The notes beneath the pieces are model-generated. The model did no database searches, was not told the DNA's origin, and saw nothing but the letters and a program-made list of their open reading frames with translations. A DNA stretch of 64,000 bases from Atopsyche davidsoni (taxonomy: Eukaryota; Arthropoda; Insecta; Trichoptera; Hydrobiosidae): assembly GCA_022113835.1 (NCBI GenBank), contig JAILWY010000026.1, positions 2,438,001 to 2,502,000 on the forward strand. The letters are read 5' to 3'. Positions within the stretch are counted from its first letter, which is position 1; each line of letters starts with the position of its first letter. Of the stretch, positions 48,280-57,814 are shown piece after piece. The position numbers were made by a program, and so were the translations under genes.

Positions 48280-49510
48280 CTTTGCGGAGTACGGGCAAGA
48301 GGTCGACGGAATGTCATTCACCTGGTCACCTGCACCAGGAAACCAGGACATCGTCCTCGCGTATACTGGAATGTCCGAGGGCAGAGCTGTTGCTTCTAGA
48401 ATATATCCGACATATTCTGATTTTGTCCGGCTTCTAGCTGGGGGAATGGTACATCGATTCTTCCGACAAGATGACGTGAACGAAACTGTTGTTTTAGTAT
48501 ATTTTTAATATATTTATAATATATTAGAATACAATGGTTTTTGTCAAAGTCCGATATAGAGACTCGCGCGGGGAAGCGTTCAGGCGCCTTTCTGCCGGAA
48601 CGGGTCCGAATGAGTTGTTTAACATCCCGACATGAGCCAAATGGCGTTTTCCGAAAAAATAACATTTCAAAGAGGCCAATGTCACTGGCACAGTGCGCTA
48701 AAAACGGCAGGAGACCGGCCGCGCTCGCCGGCGAGGTAACTAACCCGCCCGGGGAGTTCCTTCACCCGGCGCGCGGTTGTTTACCCGCCGGCTCCGCCCG
48801 CCGCACGTGGGGCCCGCGACACTCCTCGTCGGGCCTGCGCTCCTGATCCCATTCCACCGGCCGCCGAGCCGCGTGGGCGCGCCGCGCCACCTCAACGCGA
48901 GGCCTCCCCGCAGGCATCGACAGTATCAAAAAAACCATTATGATCATCTCATTGTCACATCTAGCGTTTCCACTAACAGGTAAGCGTACTTCCTGGCAAT
49001 GAACCCTGCGAAGGTAAGGCTTATCTATTTGCTTTTGTATAGCTGTCCGCAATTTTCCCACCGCATAACGGAATCCTAATCCCATCAGTGGAACCATTTG
49101 GGATTCTCAATTCTTTCCTAGAAAATATTGCCGCCTCGCCACCCGAATTGTTCAAAGAAAACATGACAGCACTGCTTAGCAAACGATTCTCCCAGAATTT
49201 TTTTTTCAATATCAATTATTATTTTATTTATTGTGAATCTTATAGAACATGTATATACAATATACAGAAAAGCCCAGATCGATCGCAAGGCTCTTTGGAT
49301 GAATCACCGGCGAGCCCCCCGCCCGAGACCTCCGCTGAGCCGCGATACCGAACACCGGGTCCGCTCTCTGCTCTCCTGATACCACTGGTTACTTTGAGAA
49401 GATGTTTCAACCCTTTTATCCGGAGCGCAATTGCAACACTTTCTTACACTAAACGAAGTACATATAAAATTCACTATACCGAGCTACGATCATGAGCTCC
49501 TAATACTTTT
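48280..49510. other. GC-rich, partly CpG-island-like region
   Basis: 48550-48910 is strongly CpG-rich. On the plus strand CACTAACAG directly followed by GTAAGCG lies at 48970-48984 (a ratchet-like word on the strand opposite E75). Frames on both strands are unrecognised. It could be an internal promoter. Confidence 0.35.
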
Positions 49511-49639
49511 CAAGCAGTGAAGAAGATTTTATAAATTTAGTACTAAATTAATTTATCTATTATGCTAAGAAATCTTGTGTATTGATTGGTTTGTAGCATT
49601 GAAGCATTAATTAAGCACGCATCTTTAGTCCAAAAATGT

Positions 49640-49830
49640 ATCAGGAGCACACACGAGGCTGCGGGTGTGCGGGTCCCGGGCCGAATGGGGCCGGGAGGCT
49701 CCGCGGGCCGGGCCGGCAGGTGGTCCACCTGCGCCGGTACACTGAACCCCGGCCAGCATTGTTGCCAACCGACACGACATTTCAACAAATGCCAGCGCCG
49801 CCATAACTCTGCCTGCGTGTGGTAATACAG
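49640..49830. other. CpG-rich block
   Basis: GC-rich patch with GCCGGGCCGGCAGG-type words; no recognisable motif. Confidence 0.35.
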
Positions 49831-50159
49831 ATATTACAAAATGAACATTTTATTATTCATACTCGGATAGAGCTGCCCGAACTTAGAAAAGACATGCAAA
49901 AAAAAAACGATGGCACTATTTATCGAATGTTTTTTAAAAAACTACGACATAAAATACGCTTAACAATTCTAGTGTTGCTTTATATTTATAATAATATAAA
50001 CAACATCGACATAATTGTTTGTGTTTTTTTGTTGTTGTTTTTTTTGGTTTCGCCGACCCTTCACGGTGGCACCATCAAACTGAAGAGAGATCACTCAAGT
50101 ATTTTAAAATATTGATTATTTTAATTTCATATTATGGCGTTAGAACTGCGCTCACAATA

Positions 50160-50235
50160 CGGTGTGTGGCTGTCCCCTGATCTTGCGCGAAGGTTGCGGG
50201 ACTTACAAGGTGTGCTTTGGGGGTAAGTCGCGACA
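50160..50235 (+). repeat. Dispersed short repeat shared with 24.5 kb
   Basis: TTGCGCGAAGGTTGCGGG then TTACAAGGTGTG and GGGGGTAAGT matches, in reverse, 24537-24600 (GCGCGCAGGTTGTGGG...TTACAAGGTGTGGC). About 55 bases are related. Probably part of a dispersed element. Confidence 0.5.
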
Positions 50236-50439
50236 CAACATACAACCGACTTGCAATAGCGTTGTTTACTTTTATGCAAAACCATTTAAAGAAACACCCA
50301 AAGTAATGGGACTATTACTAGCTGATTGCAAATTGTTCGTGACTATGGATTCCTCAATATTCGTTGCTGAGTTTGTGTAAGGAAAAACATGTGTAAAAAC
50401 ACCATTTTTTCAGCGAGTTGAAGAGTATGTTGAATAGAT

Positions 50440-51339
50440 AAGTAAGGGCTGCAAAAACGTGCTACATTCGAGTAGCAATAGTTTCAGTAACGCGACACGC
50501 GCAAGACGCGGCAGTTCAATGGTTTGCAATATAGTGCAATGGCGTTCCTTAACCTCCTCCCCTGCCTCGCGGGGCGATGGCCTGGCGGGGCAGCGGTTAT
50601 CTATGCAACTGGCGCGGGGCGAGCCTGCTGCAGCAGCAAGCAAACAGACACGCATCGAGTCACTTCTGTGATGTTTTAGGTGACAAGCTGTTTTTTTTAT
50701 TATTGAAATATTTAATCAAATGCTTTGCTTTCAAAAGAGTGATCAAATACATTGTTTGAGAAAAAAACGTGTCAATGATTGGCGAGACAATGTTTTTCTA
50801 TCACTGTAAACATATTAAGAACATTACGTAGTTACCTTTTGTGTATAATCACGTATGCGTTGTTTAGCATGAGGGTGCCGCTTTCATTCATTTTGAACAT
50901 TTTATGAAAAATAATTTTGACAATGCTATTGATCTTTATTTGATAAGTAAAGTTTACGAGTTATGATCATTTGTTTATTTTGTATGCAGGTAAAATCGCT
51001 ACTTTGTAAGGTTTCTATTACAATCTACAAATATCAGATAGTAAATAGTTTTGTATAATAATATTTTTTTTATCAAAGCGAGGTAGGAGGAGACACCCTC
51101 AAATGAAAAGCTGTTATTTCAAAATGTCGAACCGAGTGCCATTGAAGTGTTTGTCGTCTGTGTATATTTACATATTCTACAAATGTCAGTGTTTGAATTC
51201 TAAGAAATACTATTTTATAGTACTATTTGTATCTGAAAAATAACAAGAAAGTAAATTACTAAGTACGCAAATGTTTATGTTCCAACGTGTACTTGCGTTG
51301 GGTTAAATAACCTCATCGGTGCCGTGTTATGATAAAACA
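50440..51339. other. GC patch followed by AT-rich intron
   Basis: 50450-50670 is GC-richer with frames on both strands; the rest is AT-rich. TGTATGCAG then GTAAAA on the plus strand near 50984-50996 is a coincidental splice word on the wrong strand for E75. Confidence 0.4.
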
Positions 51340-51770
51340 CACGTATTTCATTGAACATGTTGCAAGCCGACAAAAACTGCGGTCCATGCGGCCGTTTCGA
51401 AAGCATTCTCGACGCGATTGCACTCGCCCGGCGTGACGCTGCCAACGAGGAAACACTTTGTGGGAAAGGCGCGCGAAACGGTCAAGGGCAAGCGAAGCCT
51501 CCCGCGGGGCGGGGCGGGGGGGGCGGGGGCGGGGAAGGGCGGGCAGGGGGGGGGGGGGGCAGGGGGGGGGGAGGGGGCAGGAGGATGGGCGGGAGGAGGG
51601 GGTAAGTTGCACAATACGTTGAACCCTCCGCGCCGGTGACGGCCGCCGCGTGAACGACCGGAAACGCGATCCCGTTGGATTCGCACGCCGCAGCGCGACT
51701 GACGACCGGCGAGGAAAACCGAGCGCCTCTAGAGGCTTCTAGATACGAGCGTTCCCCACGATCCAACCCG
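51340..51770. other. CpG-rich block with a long G-rich (G-quadruplex-forming) tract
   Basis: 51505-51602 is nearly pure G with short A/C interruptions on the plus strand, with many runs of four or more G. The tract ends directly in a good plus-strand donor (GTAAGT at 51602..51607). Flanks are CpG-rich. It could mark a promoter, possibly antisense to E75. The frames over the tract are compositional. Confidence 0.45.
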
Positions 51771-52229
51771 ATATTATATTAAATATAAAAATGCGATCTC
51801 TCATGACAATTTCGCATAAAAATCAACACAACTATATCAAGTACACGTTGAATTACTAAAAAAGTAAAATGCGCTTTGCTTTGTTTATCCGTTTATGTTT
51901 TTGGAAATCTTCAGTAAAAATTCCTTCTATATTTGTGATAGGCGATTGCGCATCTCGAGCGGTCGGATCCCCGAGTCGTGCGGACGTGTCTCGCCGCCAG
52001 CACATGACTTATTATAATAATAAAGAGTCGTCGGCGTTATTAAAAAAATATGCAAAGTAGTTCGATCCAATAAATTACATTGCGTATAACAAGGCCAAAT
52101 TTTTATATTCATTCACCCTAATTTTTTTAAACATTTTGTCTGGGCATCAAAATAGATAGTTAGATTGATGTTTAATCTGATGTGTATTGTATTGTTTATC
52201 GTTTGAGACGGTTAGTAGTGGTCGATCTG
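51771..52229. other. AT-rich intron
   Basis: No feature recognised. Confidence 0.5.
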
Positions 52230-52512
52230 TTCGTCGGTTGTGTTATATAATCTGCCGGCCGCGCGGAGCATCAGGGCGGCAGACCGGCCGCGGCGCTACC
52301 GTTGCGCAATAAATTGTTCGGAGCGGCCCGCGGCCTGTACGCGGTGCTGTTGAACCGACGCCCGGCCTTGAGCCGGTCAGCGGCCGCGCGCCCGGCCACG
52401 CGCCCCGCGCCCCGCCTCGCTCCCGGCCACGCGCCCCGCGCCCCGCCACGCGCCCCGCCCCGCCCCGCCTCGCTCCCGGCCACGCGCCCCGCGCGGACTC
52501 ACGCAGCACGCG
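52230..52512. repeat. CpG-rich block with a 31-bp GC minisatellite
   Basis: 52393..52495 is built from a roughly 31-base unit starting CGGCCACGCGCCCCGCG (starts near 52393, 52424 and 52468), composed almost only of C and G. The flank 52250-52390 is CpG-rich. The long frames on both strands are artefacts of the repeat. Confidence 0.6.
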
Positions 52513-52524
52513 ATTACTCTGTAA

Positions 52525-53170
52525 GACCCTCAGCAATCTGCGAATTCGTATTATCATATTGGAAATATTGTGGAGGGATGTGCTCTGGAAGTACTTGGGG
52601 GGGGACTCTTGCTATTGTTTCTATAGCCTGCTTCAGAAACAGCATCAGATCTAAACGTCAGAGCTTTCAAAGTAAACATTATATAAAATTGCTATATTAT
52701 TACTAATATGATTAGGCACATTAGTTCATACATGGAAGATGATTAAAGAAACTCTCAGAAAAATATCATCGTGATTTGTGTGGGATTTGAACCCACATCC
52801 CCTGGCTTACATGGCCGGTGTACTAACCCTTGTTTGTACTAACGAATACTCTACATATGAATGAATGTGCCCAGGCCAATCAATATTTAGTGATTTACAA
52901 CCACTAGACTTTTTGAAAAAAGTAACAAGTGAAGCGATTTTAGTCCCATCTGCATCATACGCATCTGATTGACGTCCAATCCAAAAAATAGACATAAATA
53001 ATGCTATACGCAGATTTTTCCTTAAAATATAAAACTGCGGTGTAGAAGGACCCGGGGACCCACTACACTATATTCCCCTTAGAAAACCACGAACACAGAC
53101 GCAGCATGAGTATATGCTCTGTGAAATGGTCGAGAGGCACTTGATGAAGAAGATTGTCGTAATATATCTG
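52525..53170. repeat. Composite repeat: family X copy 2 around a tRNA-like MITE copy
   Basis: 52530-52695 and 53038-53165 are the two halves of family X. Between them lies TTACTAATATGATTAGGCAC (from 52700), then on the minus strand the tRNA-like core with B-box GGTTCAAATCCC, and CCGGCCATGTAAGCC. The right terminus of the MITE is not evident here. The left junction is identical to that at 55800, so the combination was copied as a unit. Confidence 0.6.
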
Positions 53171-54319
53171 AATGCTCCCCCGATATTCCTGAACCATTTT
53201 ATTAGGATTATCCATAATATATTATATCCCATTTCCATGCCATCACCATAAATTCAACTAAATGTGTGTTTTCACACAAAGCAACATACAAGTTCGGTAA
53301 ACATTATATCTACAGTAAACTTACGTGTTTATTTAGTGTATAAAATCAAAGTACATTATAGATTTTATGAAAATTCATAGCTAATAAATTTCGCTGTAAA
53401 AATGGATATTATTAAAAACATCTTTGACTTTAGTTTTTAATGAAACTGTTGCCAATAGTACAGTTATTTTAAAAATATATTTGTTTATCATACATTACTG
53501 CTGTCCTAAGTTTGTATAAAAAAACAATATTTTCATATTCAAGATTCTATGCGTCCATAATTTTTTATATTCCTTAAATTTACAATAAACTGTGCTTACT
53601 TATTTTAGAAAAAATATATATCAAACATTGTCATAACTAAAATTTATATAAATATTTAAAAAAATAATTAAAAAACTAAGAAATTCTGAGATTGTTTAAT
53701 TTTGTTTTATTTTTTGTAAATGAATATGTTTATTTATTTGTTTTGTTTATTTTGTATTATATTATATTACATTGAATTAAAACATTTCTATAAGATACAA
53801 TAATTGTATATAAAAATATTAGTATAAATTTAAACATTCTTTATCAAATATTAATAGCTGTAAAGATAAATAAAGAATAAATATTTTCTATTTTAAATTT
53901 TCTGAGCCTTATCAAGTCGTAATATAAATAGTTCTCCTGCTAAATAGTTACCATTTTTTTTTTGTATATATATTTTTTTACGCCTTAACGGTATACTGTT
54001 ATTAAAAAATATATATTTATTATGTCATTTTTATCTAAACGGGAGATGCAAGGTAAATAAGTTTTACATACAGAATAAAAGCTGCGTTCTTAATTTCTGA
54101 AACCTTTCTCTTCCTAATCAAAAATTTCATAAAACTTAACACTCCTAGTAAGCCTCGGTGTCATTTCAAAAATAAAATATATAAAAATTATGTAACATAA
54201 ATAACTCATATAAAAAGAATTGTTTTATTATGTCTCCATAATGACACTACTAAACATGAATTGAACCATAAAATTCTGATACTAAAAGAGTATTAATAAA
54301 AATGTCGTTAATATTTTTT
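53171..54319. other. AT-rich intron
   Basis: Very AT-rich immediately downstream of the distal exon's intron start. No feature recognised. Confidence 0.5.
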
Positions 54320-54570
54320 GCAACACCATCTAGCGGCGAGTAGAAATATTTCTATAGGAGCTCCCTAGTACTAGCGCTTTTCGAGGAGGCGCTAAAGGCG
54401 TTCATCCCCCGTCTCCCTCAGGTCTCTACCCTCTCTGTCCCGCCTTCCTTCAGGAACTCGCCCCCCCCGCACCCCGCACCCCGCACCCTGCCCACCAGCT
54501 GGGAGGTTTTCAGGGTCGCGCACGTGTTCTAAAAATACCGTCGGTATGGATCCCCGCCAATGGGCGTATT
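54320..54570. promoter_or_regulatory. CTCF-like motif and GC-rich patch
   Basis: AACACCATCTAGCGGC at 54322..54337 resembles the insect/vertebrate CTCF core in the GCGCCMYCTNGTGGC orientation. A GC-rich patch with a short CGCACCC repeat (54465-54490) follows. It lies 200 to 450 bases downstream of the distal exon's donor. Assignment is by motif only. Confidence 0.3.
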
Positions 54571-54758
54571 TATACACGATTTATGTAATCAAACGTCAAA
54601 ATGATAGATAATATTGATTAATAGCCTATAATAATTTAAAATATTCCTTTAAAATCACGTGTGTCGTCGAAACAAAAAATATATTTATTTTAAGTTTTCC
54701 CGATGCTTCAACAAAATCAAAAATAAAAAAAAAAATTAAAATTGATTTAATCTCTTAC

Positions 54759-54816
54759 CTTCGATGCTAAGATCGGAGAGATTTTTTTCAATCTCACTGG
54801 AGACATCCATTGCCAT
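54759..54816 (-). CDS. E75: Candidate distal first coding exon of E75 (short N-terminus)
   Basis: Minus-strand ATG at 54816 opens MAMDVSSEIEKNLSDLSIE (19 codons) plus one G, followed at once by the strong donor GTAAGAG. The exit phase is 1 and the last base is G, as in the A-type exon, so splicing to 2580 would give ...[13 protein letters not shown] without a stop. The peptide is acidic and Ser/Leu rich, and hydrophilic. A CpG-rich block lies 200 to 500 bases upstream, as expected of a promoter. TTTTCAG at 54860..54866 is both a possible splice acceptor and, with the next base T, an initiator (TCAGT), so a 5' leader of about 43 bases is plausible. Alternatives: the first coding exon of a different minus-strand gene, or chance. 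The phase and donor quality favour E75, and the intron would then span about 52 kb. Confidence 0.62.
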
Positions 54817-54989
54817 ATTTAGTGGTTTTTTTTTTTTCCTAAACGTTCAAAACACTTCACTGAAAATGTAAATATTTTTCAGGTATTGTAACACAGTGTG
54901 TTCAGTATTCAGACCGAACGCTTCAAGAATCCAAGTGTTTAAATAAGCGTTGTTTACGTCGGAACACAAGAACGCCACTTCACCCCAAG

Positions 54990-55380
54990 AGGTCAACAAA
55001 ATGCGCAACAACCTACGACGGGACCTCGAACGGCGGAGAGACTCCGTCCGCCCTCGCGCCGGCGGAAAACAAGCTTTAACAAGTGTATTCTTAAGGGTCG
55101 TGCTCGTGTCCGGTACTGTTGCGGGGAATTCCGGTTATCCGGAGAAGCGGTGGCCTCAAGGGTAGGACTGCCAATGACGCCGGCTCGGCGCCCGCCGCCT
55201 CCGGGCCGGGGAGCGTGGGCGCCAAAACTCGGCGCAGGCGCGGGGGCGCTATCTTGGAGGGGCGCGGGGGCGGGGGAGGTCAACTCGTGTCAGGAGGGTC
55301 AGTGATCGGGACCTTCGAGTCAAAAAACGGACCTACGCCGGAAAACGGTCGACATTGGGGTGGCTGCGTCAAGGTCGTGT
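54990..55380 (-). promoter_or_regulatory. CpG-rich promoter candidate for the distal E75 exon
   Basis: A GC- and CpG-rich island about 200 to 550 bases upstream of the 54.8 kb exon, including 55180-55290 with GGCGCGGGGG-type words. On the minus strand it reads GCGCCTGCGCCG (NRF1-like). TCAAGGTCG at 55369..55377 on the plus strand fits the FTZ-F1/NR5 monomer consensus YCAAGGYCR. No TATA box is seen. The open frames on both strands are compositional. Confidence 0.5.
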
Positions 55381-55489
55381 CCGGTGCCAAAAAAACCACT
55401 TCCTTGTTATACAGGTTTTCTTTATGAGTTCAAAGGCGCTTCATCCTCAGTGTGTAAATTTACACATTGACCTTTTCTCAAAATACTCA

Positions 55490-55515
55490 CGTACACACAC
55501 ACACACACACACGTA
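55490..55515. repeat. (AC)n microsatellite
   Basis: About eleven AC units. Confidence 0.9.
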
Positions 55516-55567
55516 TATACATATAATTTATACGAGCAGTTTTCATATATAAACACAATATATAAAT

Positions 55568-56140
55568 AATATGATTAGGCACATTAGTTCACATATAGAA
55601 GATGATTAAATAAATTCTCGGAATAATATCATCGTGAGCAATCTGTGAATTCGTATTATCATATTGGAATTATTGTGGAGGGATGTGCTCTAGAAGTACT
55701 TGGGGGGGACTCTTGCTATTGTTTCTGTAGCCTGCTGCAGAAACAGCATCAGATCTAAACGTAAGAGCTTTCAAAGTAAACGATATATAATAATGCTATA
55801 TTATTACTAATATGATTAGGCACATTAGTTCATACATAGAAAATGATTTAAAGAAACTCTCAGAAAAATATCATCGTGATTTGTGTGGGTTTTGAACTTA
55901 CATCCCCAGGCTTACATGGCCGGTGTACTGACCCTTGCCCTAACGAATCACATCCATTAATCGAAATATTTAACAATTATACTCTACATATGAACCTATG
56001 CGCCCAGGCCAACCTATATTTAGTCTTCATCTTCTATATGTGAACTAATGTGCCTAATCATATTAGTAATAATATAATAAACCCGTAATGGGTAATAAAT
56101 ACGCATCTGATTGACGTTCAATCCAAAAAATAGACATACG
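55568..56140. repeat. Composite repeat: MITE fragment, family X copy 3 and a full MITE
   Basis: A MITE left end (55568-55635) is interrupted by family X (55636-55800). This is followed by a complete MITE, 55804..56069, whose inverted termini here extend about 44 bases (TTACTAATATGATTAGGCAC...ATGA). The minus-strand tRNA-like core is present but its B-box is damaged. ACGCATCTGATTGACG beyond 56100 is shared with 52963 and, more loosely, 25568. Confidence 0.65.
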
Positions 56141-57127
56141 TACAATATGTAAACGCAATAACTAATGTGATAAAATATATTGTAGCTCTGCCGCTCTATT
56201 ATTAACGAGACAACCGTAATCAAAAAAAAAAATGCTTATAAGATTATCTTACTTTATTACTAAGGCTTCTTAAAATAAAAACGATAAAAAATTATTTTCG
56301 AATTGCTCTGAAATCTGATTTCTCAGATTTAAGCGCGCTGAAAATTCTGACACACCAGACGATCGATATGCTACTGGTTATCGATGGAATACTCTTGACC
56401 AATTATATCAGATTACGAACATACCATAAAAAAAGTATTATATCTATATTTACATATATATAGAGTTTTTTTAATTTAATATGTGGTCGAGCTGAAGACT
56501 GGGGGGATCTCAGGTGTGTTTACCGTAACATTTTAAGAAACATTGAAACACCGCTATGAAGTCACGCTGATTCCTAGTAAAACTCCATGACAGGTGGGAT
56601 TATATTCACACATATTTTGACCTTGCTCTGTACTCGGAAAAAGCAACGGGGGCCATTGATTCATGGAAACTTGGAATTTCACGTAGCGTCATCAGAGAAT
56701 ATTCATTGCTTTATTTTTATGATAAAAGTTACTCGGTAGTAGTTCTTTTTAAGTTGCCCTGTGGTCCAGTGATTACCTCGCTTGTTTACCAACTGTGGAA
56801 TCTGGGTTGAGCAATAAGTTTTTATTTATTTTGAACCTGCTATATAAAATTCCTTCCATAACAAAAATAAAAGCGCTCTTTATATAGTTTCTCTGTCATA
56901 AAAACTCGTATACGTAGCAAAACGAACACCCTCAGCATATTTACCTCTGCCTTAAACTATTAGCTTTATTCATTAGATATTAATTTTTCTTATGTATTTT
57001 ATATTTTTGTTACTTTGTTAAAATAATGAGTGTTCAAAATTAACTTAGTTTATCGTACACATGTAAAACAAGTATTACAAAAAGACTTACATATTTATAA
57101 CGAAACGGCTCGTAAAATTCGTTGATT
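56141..57127. other. Intron or upstream sequence
   Basis: Mostly AT-rich. TGGTCCAGTGATTACC at 56762 is A-box-like and might be a decayed tRNA-type SINE, but the B-box is not convincing. AGCAAGGTCA at about 56623-56632 on the minus strand is a near FTZ-F1 site. Confidence 0.35.
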
Positions 57128-57151
57128 CTCTTACCTGAAACAACAAAGAAA
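57128..57151 (-). promoter_or_regulatory. Strong candidate recursive splice (ratchet) site
   Basis: Minus strand: TTTCTTTGTTGTTTCAG (57135..57151) immediately followed by GTAAGAG (57128..57134). A long pyrimidine tract, CAG and then a consensus donor with no exon between them is the definition of a ratchet point in long insect introns. It would serve a minus-strand intron starting above 57.2 kb, for example from the 63.2 kb donor or from beyond the window. Confidence 0.5.
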
Positions 57152-57335
57152 AATATGCTTTATATAACATGAAATATATTATAATGATTAATTAAAATAC
57201 ACACCTCATTTTTATAAAACCAGTAATTATTCAAAGATACAAATGTTCAATCGAGTGATTAAGCGACCTACGACACCTGGTGTAGTGCACACTCAGCAAG
57301 CTCACCCTCCAGTAGGGGTAAGTCGGTGGGAAATT

Positions 57336-57370
57336 TCCATTACGTCACAGTTTAAACTATGACGTCACGG
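57336..57370. promoter_or_regulatory. Paired CRE motifs
   Basis: TTACGTCA (57340..57347) and a perfect TGACGTCA (57360..57367), 20 bases apart, in a GC-richer patch (57270-57420). Confidence 0.4.
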
Positions 57371-57753
57371 GGAATGGAGGAGAAGGGGGAGATGGGTTTT
57401 TTGTCCGACTCATCTAGTCAGGTGAATGTAACAGTAAAACTGATTAACAGAACCAAAATTTTAAAGTTTGAAGTCATGAATCATACAAGTTCAGATTTAA
57501 TCATAAATAAATATAAACACTTAAAATGAAAGCAACATTTTTAATAAAAAAGTTTATACTTATTTTTTTTCTTTATATTATGGATTTTTTAAAATATCTA
57601 TATACAGTTTGAGAAATCAATTTTACCTTTATATTTTAGTCAAAAAAGCGTACACTGAGAGTATAATTTTTTAACCGTTTTTTTTTATTGAAAATACAAT
57701 AGTTTATACAAATAAATACGTTAATGTTTTATTTATATAAATAAATTAACATG

Positions 57754-57814
57754 TTGCGCCATCTAGTAATGACTAGCGAAAGTGCTAGCCTCGCCAAAGG
57801 CCGCTAGATGGGAC
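57754..57814. promoter_or_regulatory. Inverted pair of CTCF-like motifs
   Basis: TGCGCCATCTAGTAATG at 57754 and, on the opposite strand, CCCATCTAGCGGCC (57799-57812) share the CCATCTAG core seen at 54327. Insulator function is an inference. A shared ancestral repeat is the alternative. Confidence 0.3.

Noticed and set aside
48962..48984. CACTAACAG directly followed by GTAAGCG (ratchet-like)
   Set aside because: On the plus strand, opposite to E75; no plus-strand gene is supported here.
51348..51766. Pro-rich minus-strand frames over the G tract
   Set aside because: Direct consequence of the G-run; three frames stay open at once.
52243..52706. Long Arg/Gly/Pro/Ala frames on both strands
   Set aside because: Produced by the GC minisatellite.
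56762..56830. tRNA gene or SINE
   Set aside because: A-box-like word but no convincing B-box or cloverleaf.
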